A stretch of DNA of 38,546 nucleotides, taken from the NCBI GenBank assembly GCA_022496185.1, contig WTXG01000312.1:1-38546 (forward strand), written 5' to 3'. Positions 11,801 to 20,510 of the stretch are shown in pieces. Source of the DNA: Multifurca ochricompacta. Taxonomy: Eukaryota > Basidiomycota > Agaricomycetes > Russulales > Russulaceae. Positions within the stretch are counted from its first letter, which is position 1. Every line of letters begins with the position of its first letter. A program made the translations under genes and the position numbers. Below the pieces are notes generated by a model. The model ran no database searches and was not told the origin of the DNA. It saw only the letters and a list, made by a program, of their open reading frames with translations.

Positions 11801-12356
11801 CTTTTTGAGCCAATTCTGATGCCTTGGTGACATAACAGTAGCCTGGGTCTTCTTCTTCTGTACCGGTGGCTTTTATCATTGGGTGTCTGACTGCATAATC
11901 ATAGCCCATCGATGTAATGATGGTGGGGTACGATTCTTTATCCATTGTTGCATCGGCCCAATTGATCTTGGGTTCGAATGCCACAAGCCAAGGGTATCCC
12001 AGAATAAGGTCTTCGTCTCCTAGATCTGTAACTAGGAAGCAAATGTTCTTTGTAACCTCTCCAACCTGGACCCTCAGATCCATGTAGTGAGTGATCTTCC
12101 CAGCACGATTGGCCGTCCCATCAATGTTCCAAATGTTCTTTTCTTGGGGAAGTGCCAGCCATCCCAAACCCATTGTTCTGAGCAGTCGTGGGTGAATAAA
12201 ATTGTCTGTGGCTCCAGAGTCCACTAGGATATCTCGATCGGCCGTCCTCTGTGTAGTTTCAAAATGGACTGGTATTTTCAACGATTTGAATCGACTAGCA
12301 TACACAGAGGTAACATGGAGTGCTCGCGCCCAGGCCGATGGGTTTGAGCCTAACAA
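8876..12356 (-). pseudogene. Gypsy B pol: PR-RT-RNase H-integrase-chromodomain
   Basis: This is a chromovirus polyprotein, entered from gag by a -1 shift near 12350-12362. The protease motif DILVDSGATDNFI is at about 12210. RT spans about 10985-11560 with YMDDILVAT at about 11175-11205. RNase H follows (ELEVDASHFANGAVL; NYDIWDRELLAIVKALRHW), then the integrase zinc-binding region near 10050-10150. The IN core has AMDFIVKLP, IISDRD and HPQTDGQSEQTNQW motifs (8876-9994). The C-terminal chromodomain (EVERVLNS...LIKWKGFPDSDNSWEPAGD) is at about 8890-9065. It is broken by two TGA codons (11475-11477 and 10983-10985) and by small frameshifts near 10098 and 10018. Chromodomains of such elements read histone marks and steer integration. 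Confidence 0.9.
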
Positions 12357-12366
12357 AAATTCTTTT
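12350..12366 (-). promoter_or_regulatory. gag-pol overlap, candidate -1 frameshift site (B)
   Basis: Element sense reads GAAAAAGAATTTTTGTTAG. Gag ends at TAG, and pol is open in the -1 frame through the same bases. C has the equivalent GAAAAAGGATTTTTAATTG with gag ending TAA. The shared A5 and T5 runs just before both stops are candidate slippage sites. Confidence 0.5.
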
Positions 12367-13861
12367 TCACAAATGCCTTTTCTACCAATATGGCGCGCAC
12401 TTCCTCACTCTCCTTCATCATATTAGCCCATATGTCTTGAGCCTTTTCTTCTTTAGACCGCTTATCCACAGTTGGTGGGTTATTCTGAGCAGGGTGTTCT
12501 GGTGCCACAGTGGTGGCAGCAATTCGTACTCCCTTCTTGGGGCAGTCTCGAGACATGTGCCCCAACGCTCTGCAACGGAAGCAACGTCCTTCTTTCATGA
12601 GGGTTTGCCGCTCGTCTTCTGTGAGCGCTGCTCGAGCTCGGGCCCGATCTGCGGAGGTATCCATAGCGTTCGGGTCTCGCTGGGTGTGCTGGGCAGGCTT
12701 CACTCCAAAGGCGGCCTTCCACTGATCTCTGGTTTTTCCTTTCCTGGTGTCGACTCCAAATTGTGTCTGGAAGTCTAAATAGTCCTGTTGTTGCCGCCGG
12801 GCGGCATCAACCCAGGTATCCCAATCATGGGGATGATGGAACTGTATAATGTTTTTGACTAGGGGGTTGGGTAGTCCTTGGGAGAAGAGGTCCAGTGTGG
12901 CCTCCTCGTCTGTATCGTAGCCGGCTCTGTTGGCTAAACTTCTGAACTTGGCTACGTATGCATCAAGTTCTCCCTTTTCCATCCTGAGGGACTTTAATTC
13001 CCGGGCAGCTTTCTGTTTGGCCTGCCCGTCTGTGAAGGCGTCCTTAAATCTATCAGCTATGGTCTCCCAAAGACCTTCGCTCGTAGTCCAACGCCCACTC
13101 TCAACCTGCTCATTTAGCCACTCTAATTGTTCCATTGTCCAGTCATCCACTGCATCCCCTCGGATCAGAGAAAGAAACAGATTGGCCCTTTGGAATGGGT
13201 TAACAATCTGTGGGACATCATGATTGAAGTTCTTGAATGTCGTGAACTCCAACATAAATTTCTTGCTTTGCGAGCGGTCCCCAGTGAATGTCTGGGGTAA
13301 CACTCCAGACAGACGTCCAGAGGGAGGGGGAATGTTCGGTGGTGGTGCTACAGGGGCTGGTGGAGCAGGGTCTGGGAGTTGGGCTGCGATTGTCGACATA
13401 TTTTGATAGAATGGGGTTACTGTATTGGTGGACTGTATGGATATCTGTGGAGTTGCCAAAGCAGGGGCTCTGATCATGACAACTTCAGGTGCAACTGGAA
13501 ACGTAGTCTCTGCTAATGCCGGTGCTTCTTCGCTGGGTTCTTCTATGTACTCCTCTGGCTCGGAGTCCGTGACAATGGCCGGAGGGTTTTCTCTCCATGG
13601 GCCTAATCCAAATTCGGGTGGGGCAGGTCTTGTAGTGACCCAAGAGTGTCGGCTGTCCGAGTATCGGATGCAATACCAGACTCTCTTTTCGTCGTCGTAT
13701 TCTACCGGTTGGTATCTTCTGTCGTGATAGACGTAGTATCCAAACTCGGACTCAAAGTCTTTCCAGGTGGCAGAGCCAAGTACTTGCTGTGAAAGATTAT
13801 GCTCGTCTCTGCGTTCGATGAGTTCTTCCCGGAAGAGGGTCTGACTGCGGCTGGAAGCCAC
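12350..13861 (-). CDS. Gypsy B gag
   Basis: This is an intact 503-codon Gag. An N-terminal block with a GYYVYHDRRYQPVEY motif is followed by a Pro-rich linker, a retrotransposon capsid region (FTTFKNFNHDVP...LNEQVESGRW...YVAKFRSLANRAGYDTDEE), and a CCHC knuckle CFRCRALGHMSRDC at about residues 427-440. The frame opens at GTG (13861) right after the primer-binding site. There is no in-frame ATG between the LTR and residue ~130, and the first Met conserved with C is the MSTIAAQLPD one. The initiation site is therefore uncertain. The stop TAG follows a T5 run where pol overlaps in the -1 frame. Confidence 0.9.
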   Translation of the reverse strand: MASSRSQTLFREELIERRDEHNLSQQVLGSATWKDFESEFGYYVYHDRRYQPVEYDDEKRVWYCIRYSDSRHSWVTTRPAPPEFGLGPWRENPPAIVTDSEPEEYIEEPSEEAPALAETTFPVAPEVVMIRAPALATPQISIQSTNTVTPFYQNMSTIAAQLPDPAPPAPVAPPPNIPPPSGRLSGVLPQTFTGDRSQSKKFMLEFTTFKNFNHDVPQIVNPFQRANLFLSLIRGDAVDDWTMEQLEWLNEQVESGRWTTSEGLWETIADRFKDAFTDGQAKQKAARELKSLRMEKGELDAYVAKFRSLANRAGYDTDEEATLDLFSQGLPNPLVKNIIQFHHPHDWDTWVDAARRQQQDYLDFQTQFGVDTRKGKTRDQWKAAFGVKPAQHTQRDPNAMDTSADRARARAALTEDERQTLMKEGRCFRCRALGHMSRDCPKKGVRIAATTVAPEHPAQNNPPTVDKRSKEEKAQDIWANMMKESEEVRAILVEKAFVKKNFC

Positions 13862-13867
13862 TGTGAG

Positions 13868-13878
13868 AGACTTGACTT
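13868..13878 (-). promoter_or_regulatory. Self-priming primer-binding site of Gypsy B
   Basis: Element-sense AAGTCAAGTCT lies 2 nt inside the 5' LTR. It is exactly complementary to AGACTTGACTT in the B 5' LTR (plus coordinates 14105-14115), ~34 nt after TATATAA. This fits Tf1-type self-priming. No tRNA 3'-end match (TGG start) is present. Confidence 0.7.
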
Positions 13879-13880
13879 GA

Positions 13881-14474
13881 TGTTACGTCCGGTGTGAGAC
13901 GTTCTGCACGACTTGTGCGACAGCTTTGTGCATTCGTTCAGATAAGAGGCCAATAGGACCTCTTGGAGTGTTTGAGTGGAAGAGTCAAAGTCAAAGGGGC
14001 TGTTCCCTAGTGACGATGTTGAGCGGAAAGTGCCGAAAGCACTGAGACAATCGAGTCAAAGGGTTCAAGGGAGAGTCCAGAAGACAAACACCGATGTATT
14101 CAATAAGTCAAGTCTGAGGTCTACAATGTAGTTACAGCGGACTTATATACGTAATCAAGTGGGCGTCTATAGATAAGATAACGGAGTCAAGTGGGTCCAA
14201 ATATACGGAAGTGGACGGCGTAAAGTCAGGCTTCTGATAGGGTATTAAGTAAGTGTCCGAACGTAAAGATAAGCAGATAGCAAGATAAGAGATAAAGGGC
14301 CAAACATAGGTACACGGGGCGTCAATAAGTCCAAAGCAAGTCATGGGGATGGGAGTAAGGCACATGACGGGTCCCAGGACGGGGACGTGATCATGAAGTG
14401 TAGAGTGGGTGGCAGGGATGGGTCGTCGTTGGGGAGGTGGAAGAAAATGGGGTTGCTCGGTAGAGGTTGTAACA
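13881..14474 (-). repeat. 5' LTR of Gypsy B
   Basis: The LTR is 594 bp, with ends TGTTAC...GTAACA. A TATATAA box is on the minus strand near 14145-14151, with the predicted RNA start at about 14115 (AGACTTGACTT). The TSD AAATT follows at 14475-14479. Confidence 0.95.
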
Positions 14475-14557
14475 AAATTGGCAGACCAAACCTGCCAGTT
14501 TGACCCATCGAGGCGCTCCATCTTGGAGGAGGGAGGGAAGACAATTGAGGATGGCAT
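14475..14557 (-). pseudogene. Copia E gag, N-terminal end (5' of Gypsy B)
   Basis: ATG at 14557-14555 begins MPSSIVFPPSS and continues into the Copia Gag motif MERLDGSNWQVWSANF. The next residues are across Gypsy B at 6971 (N-A-L-L-R-M-N-G-L). This pattern (L-x-G-x-N-W-x-x-W) is the usual start of Ty1/Copia gag. It proves that B interrupts an ORF of E. Confidence 0.85.
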
Positions 14558-14837
14558 TGTGAGATGTTTATAGAAAGTTCCTGGTTCCAAGGAGCAGTTA
14601 GAACCAGTGCCCAGGTCTCGCTTAAGAGTGCCACCCCATACTGTGGCGCTATGCTTCAGAACCTAAGAAGGTCCTGCCTCTGTTGTGCAGCTTTCTAGGT
14701 ATAGTAAAGCTGTCTAGCGCAATCCTGTAACTAGACATAAGCTCTGGTAGACTAGCCAGAGTGTCTAGTGTAAACAGGACTGGGAGTCATGTCATGGAGG
14801 AGCCAACCGCAAGTTCCATTAGAGACAAAGGGTGTAT
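14558..14837 (-). other. Copia E 5' leader, gag-proximal part
   Basis: This untranslated leader of E lies between gag and the Gypsy C insertion. No coding motif was seen. It contains short imperfect repeats such as TCTGGTAGACTAGCCAGAGTGTCTAG that could fold. Confidence 0.55.
14833..14837. repeat. Target-site duplication of Gypsy C (left), TGTAT
   Basis: TGTAT at 14833-14837 is repeated exactly at 22319-22323, flanking the two LTRs of C. Confidence 0.9.
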
Positions 14838-15426
14838 TGTTACAACCTTTGCCAAGTAACCCCATTTTCTTTACCCTTCCTAACGACGACCCCACCCTGC
14901 CACCCACCCTGCACTTCCTGATCACATCCCCGTCCTGGGACCCCTCACGTGCCTTGCTTCCATCCCCGTGATCCACTTTGTATCTGTTGACTCGTTGTAT
15001 GCCTATGTTTGACCCTTATCTTGTTATCTCTTATCCTTTTATCTTTACGACCGGACACTTACTTAATACCCTATCAGAAGCCAGGCTCTACGCCCTCTGC
15101 TTCCGTATATTCGGGCCCACCTGATCCTAGTCCCTTATCTGGTAGACACTCATCCGGTTACGTATATAAGTCCGCTGTAGTTACATGGTAGACCTCAGAC
15201 TCGACTTATTGAATACATCGGTGCTTGTCTTCTGGACATCTCCTTTGAATCTCTGACTCATTCGTCTCAGTGCTTTTGGCACTTTCCGCTCAACATTGTC
15301 TCAAGGGGCAGCCCTTTGGACTTTGACTCACCTCACCCGAACTCCAGGAGATCTTATTGATCTCTGAACTGAACCTGAGCGAACTGTCACACAAGTCATG
15401 TGGAACGTCCCGCACCGGACGTAACA
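14838..15426 (+). repeat. 5' LTR of Gypsy C
   Basis: The LTR is 589 bp, with ends TGTTAC...GTAACA. It differs from the 3' LTR (21742-22318) by 10 substitutions, all CpG to TpG/CpA, and one 12-bp indel in a short CCACCCTGC-type repeat near 14890-14911. TATATAA is at 15163-15169. Confidence 0.95.
15163..15207 (+). promoter_or_regulatory. TATA box and predicted RNA start of Gypsy C
   Basis: TATATAA starts at 15163. AGACTCGACTT (15197-15207) starts 34 nt later and is the exact reverse complement of the primer-binding site at 15429-15439. This places the likely transcription start at the A of 15197, by analogy with Tf1. Confidence 0.6.
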
Positions 15427-15428
15427 TC

Positions 15429-15439
15429 AAGTCGAGTCT
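15429..15439 (+). promoter_or_regulatory. Self-priming primer-binding site of Gypsy C
   Basis: AAGTCGAGTCT lies 2 nt inside the 5' LTR. Copies A and B have AAGTCAAGTCT here, and their 5' LTRs carry the matching change, so pairing is kept in all three. Confidence 0.7.
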
Positions 15440-15445
15440 CTCATT

Positions 15446-16957
15446 GTGGCTTCCAGCTGCAGTCAGACCCTCTTTCGAGAAGAACTCATTGAACGCAGAG
15501 ACAAGCATAATCTTTCACAGCAAGTACTTGGCTCTGCCACCTGGAAAGATTTTGAGTCCGAGTTTGGATACTACGTCTATCATGACGGAAGATACCAACC
15601 GGTAGAATACGACAACGAGAAAAGAGTTTGGTATCGTATCCGATACTTGGATAGCCGGCACTCTTGGGTTACTACAGACCCGCCCCGCCTGAATTTGGAT
15701 TAGGACTGTGGAGAGAAAATCCCCCGGCCATTGTCACGGACTCTGAACCAGAAGAGTATGTAGAAGAAACTAGTGAAGAAGCACTGGTATTAGCGTCGAC
15801 TATCATCCCAGTTGCACCCGGAGTTGCCACGTCCAGAGCCCCTGCTTTGACAACTCCCCAGATCTCTATACAATCCACCAACACCGTCACCCCATTTTAT
15901 CAAAGAATGTCTACTATCACCGCCCAGCTTCCTGATCCAGTCCCTCCCCCGCCACCGCCCCCAGCTGTGCTGCCACCAAACATTCCCCCACCATCTGGAT
16001 GCCTGTCAGGTGTGCTACCACAGACATTTGCAGGAGACAGATCGCAGAGCAAAAAGTTTATGTTGGAGTTTACCACCTTCAAAAACTTCAACCATGATGT
16101 CCCCCAGATCATCAACCCCTTCCAACGTGCCAATCTCTTCTTATCGTTAATTCGAGGAGAGGCCGTGGACGACTGGACAATGGAGCAGCTGGAATGGCTG
16201 AACGAGCAAATTGAGAGTGGGCGTCGCACCACAAGTGAAGGCCTCTGGGAGACCATTGCCCAGAGGTTCAAGGACGCATTCACAGATGGGCAAGCCAAGC
16301 AGAAGGCTGCCAGGGAATTAAAGCCCCTTAGAATGGAGAAGGGAGAACTAGATGCCTATGTGGCGAAATTCAGAAGCCTGGCCAACAGGGCCGGTTATGA
16401 TACAGACGAAGAGGCCACACTGGACCTCTTCTCCCAGGGGTTACCTAACCCACTGGTAAAGAATATTATCCAGTTCCACCATCCCAATGACTGGGACACA
16501 TGGGTTGATGCTGCTCGACGACAGCAGCAGGACTACCTCGACTTCCAGATGCGCTTTGGAGTCGATACAAAAAGGGGAAAGACCCGCAACCAATGGAAGG
16601 CCGCCTTGGGATTAAGCCCACGCACACCAGTCAGAAGGATCCAAACGCCATGGATACATCTGCTGACAGAACCAGAGCGCGAGTCGCCCTCACTGAAGAT
16701 GAGAGGCAGACATTGATGAAGGAAGGAAGGTGCTTTCGCTGCAAAGCGCAGGGGCACATGTCGAGGGAATGCCCGAAGAAGGGGTACACGCGGCAGAAGC
16801 AACAGTCACACCCATCCACAACAATCCACCTACCGTCGACAAAAAGACATCGACAAAGGAAGAAAAGGCGCAGGAAATATGGGCAAACATGATGAAAGAA
16901 AGCGAGGAAGTGCGGGCCATTCTAGTAGAAAAGGCATTCGCGAAAAAGGATTTTTAA
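15446..16957 (+). pseudogene. Gypsy C gag (three 1-nt deletions)
   Basis: It has the same domain order as B gag: an N-terminal block, a Pro-rich linker with MSTITAQLPDP, a capsid region, and the CCHC knuckle CFRCKAQGHMSREC near 16732-16773. Relative to B it has lost one base near 15673 (ACAAGACC to ACAGACC), one near 16605 and one near 16785, so the frame moves three times. It opens at GTG (15446) with no in-frame ATG near the LTR, as in A and B. All three indels fall in or next to short homopolymers, so an assembly error is possible. Confidence 0.85.
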
Positions 16958-19900
16958 TTGGCTCAAACCCATCGGCCTGGGCACGAGCATTACATGTAAC
17001 CTCTGTGTATACTAGTCGCTTCAAATCTCTGAAAATACCAGTACATTTCAAGACTACACAGAAGACGGCCGACCATGACATCCTGATTGATTCAGGGGCC
17101 ACCGATAACTTCATCAGCCCACAAATGGCAAGAACTATGGGATTAGGGATGCTGGCACTCCCTCAGGAAAAGAATATCTGGAATATTGATGGAACTGCCA
17201 ACCGAGCAGGAAAAATCACACACTACACCGATCTTAATGTCCAAGTAGGGGAAAAGACAAAGGTCATACGATTCCTAGTCACCAACTTAGGGGAAGAGGA
17301 CTTGGTTCTGGGATATCCCTGGCTTGCCGCATTCGAACCTAAAATCAATTGGAGCGATGCAACTATGGACAAAGATTTCTACCCTGTTCTCATTACATCG
17401 ATGGGGTACGATTACGCAGCTCGACACTCGGCAGTACGAAGGATAGAGAAAGAGGATGAGGACCCAGGCTGTTGCTTCGTCATGAAAGCATCAGAACTTG
17501 CACAGAAAGCAGTGGAAGGGCGTACTGAAAAGACCTTTGAGGAGGTAGTGCCAGAAGAATACCACCGACACTGGAAGGTATTCTCGGAGGAGGAGTCACA
17601 ACGCTTTCCCCCTGCGCGCCCATGGGACCACGCCATTGACTTCACACCCGATACCCCAGCAGCAATTGACTGTAAAATCTACCCATTGTCCCAGGCAGAA
17701 CAAACAGCGCTCACGACGTTCCTCGAGGAGCATCTCGCAAAAGGATACATTTGTCCGTCGAAGTCACCATATGCGTCGCCATTCTTCTTCATCAAAAAGA
17801 AAGATGGCAAGCTTCGACCTGTCCAGGATTACCGACGGGTGAATGCCCATACAGTGAAAAACGCCTACCCATTGCCGCTTATATCAGAGCTTATCGATAC
17901 CATGTGGGACAAATCCTTGTTCTCCAAAATGGATGTCCGTTGGGGTTACAACAATATTCAAATCAAGGAAGGAGACCAATGTAAGGCGGCGTTTAAGACC
18001 AACCAAGGGCTCTTCAAGCCAAACATTATGTTCTTTGGTCTTACCAACTCGCCTGCCACTTTTCAGTCCATGATGAACCACATTTTCCGCGACCTCATTC
18101 TTACTGGCGAAGTGGTGGTGTACATGGATGACATACTAGTGGCCACTACGCATGACCTGACCCATCATCGAGAGCGAGTACACCAGGTACTAGACATCCT
18201 ATGTGAACATGACCTATACCTCAAACCCGCCAAATGCTCATTTGAACAACAAAGTATCGAATATCTGGGAGTTATCCTAGAGGGAGGACATGTACAGATG
18301 GACCCAGTAAAAGTACAAGGAATCCGGGAGTGGCCTACACCGACGTGTGTCAAGGATGTGCGATCCTTCATCGGGTTTTGCAACTTTTATTGACGATTTG
18401 TCCAGGGATTCTCAGGAATTGCCCAACCGCTGAATGGATTATTAAAGAAGGATGTACCCTGGCATTGGACAGACGAACAGCAGCGAGCTTTTGAACAGAT
18501 ACGAGATATCGTCGGCTCAGAACCAGTCCTCCTGCAGCCAGATTTGGAGAAGCCTTTTGAACTCGAAGTTGACGCGTCCCACTTTGCCAATGGCGCCGTA
18601 CTAAATCAAAGGGATATAATGGGACTGCTCCACCCAGTTGCTTTCTACTCAGAGACATTTTCACCAGCGGAATGAAACTATGATATCTGGGATAGAGAAT
18701 TGCTTGCTATCGTAAAAGCACTACGACATTGGCGACCATACTTAGCAGGAATGCCTCACAAGACTGTCATTCATACCGACCATTCCAATCTACTCTATTG
18801 GAAGGAACCCCACAAAATTAGCCGACAGGTCACGCGCAAAGTGTTGGAGCTAGAAGAATACAACTTCATACTGAAACATATTGCAGGAAGCCACAATGCA
18901 TGAGCAGACGCCCTGTCAAGGCGACCCGATTTAAGCAGTGGGGAAGAAGACAACAGTAACATCACAGTACTCCCAGAAGAGGTCTTCGCAAAAGCAGCCA
19001 TTGTCAGTCTTCATGACATGGATTTATGGGCCCAAGTGTCGCAGAACATGAATCAGCAGTTATGCGAAACATGGGCAGATGCACACAACCTGAAGAAGAT
19101 TGACGGCCTGTGGTGGAAGGACAGGGATCGACTCGTTGTCACCAGTGGCGACAACATTAAGAGGGGGGTGATCCATTTTCACCACAACCTTCCCTCTGCA
19201 GGACACCCCGGCATTGCCAACACATACGCCCTGGCTAAACGAGATTACTGGTGGCCGAATATGAAGAAGGACATAGAGGACTATGTGAAAGGATGCGCGG
19301 ACTGTCAAGCCAATAAAGTAAACACGCACCCACACCCACCAGCACCATTCCCAATCACGCCCACAGCCTCACAACCATTCCAAACCATTGCCATGGATTT
19401 CATCGTTAAACTCCCCATCTCCAGAGGCTTTGATTCCATCCTGACCATCACCGACCATGACTGTTCAAAAGCAGCGTTATTCATACCATGCAACAAATCC
19501 ATCACAGCAGAAGGAGTGGCCAAACTCTACCTAGATCACGTCTACAGACATTATGGCCTCCCTGAGAAGATCATTTCAGACCGCGACCCGCGTTTCACCT
19601 CCACGTTTGCCAAGGCACTCTGTAGGGTCCTAGACATAACTCAGAACATCTCAACAGCCTATCACCCACAGACAGATGGACAATCAGAGAGGACAAACCA
19701 ATGGCTCGAGCAATATCTTCGATTCTGGTGCAACAGACAACAAGATGATTGGGCCGACTGGCTAACAACGGCTGAGTTTGCACATAACTCCTGGCCCAAC
19801 AGCACCACTAAGACCTCCCCATTCTCACTTATCATGGGATGGACACCACAAACCACCTGGACCGGGAAGGCCACAAATGTACCGTCGACTTCGCAACGTA

Positions 19901-20435
19901 TCGGCCAATGGGAGGAGATCAGGAAATCAGCCAATGAGAACCTGCTGAAGGCGCAAAAGGCCCTGTCAGACAGACCATCGAAATTCACACCTTATCAGCC
20001 CCATGATCTTGTCTGGCTGGAAGGGAAGAACATTCATACGTCACATCCAACTGCCAAGCTAGCGCCCTGACATCATGGACCATTTGAGATAACAAGGAAG
20101 CTGTCAGATGTGTCATACGAACTCAAGCTCCCACCCACATGGAGAATCCATCCGGTCTTCCATGCCAGACTTCTGACGCCTTACAAAGAGACAACGCTCC
20201 ATGGGGAAAACTTCCCAAGACCCCCCCTGACCTTATCAATGGAGAAGCAGAGTGGGAGGTGGAGCGGATTCTAGACTCATTACATAAAGGCCGAGGGCGC
20301 AAGCTGCATTACCTTGTCAAGTGGAAAGGATTCCCAGACTCTGACAACTTGTGGGAGCCAGCCAGGAATATCTTTGCCCCGGTTCTTATCTTGGAGTTCC
20401 ACGCCCGACATCCAGAAGCACCCAAGGGCCGTTAA
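16954..20435 (+). pseudogene. Gypsy C pol: PR-RT-RNase H-integrase-chromodomain
   Basis: This is a chromovirus pol in the -1 frame relative to gag. Protease DILIDSGATDNFI is near 17080; RT with [11 protein letters not shown] near 18115-18150; RNase H near 18560-18720; the integrase zinc-binding H/C motif near 19180-19310; the IN core near 19390-19700 (AMDFIVKLP, IISDRDPRF, HPQTDGQSERTNQW); and a chromodomain (EVERILDS...LVKWKGFPDSDNLWEP) at about 20258-20400. Four TGA stops interrupt one otherwise continuous frame: 18391-18393, 18673-18675, 18901-18903 and 20068-20070. A 1-nt deletion in a C7 run near 20225 shifts the chromodomain. It is not functional as read, but the decay is light. Confidence 0.9.
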
Positions 20436-20510
20436 AAGAACCACCTCAGACCCCAACCAGATCCCCAGCACCTGCTTTCACAGCAACGTCCTACCACAGA
20501 ATCATCCACT

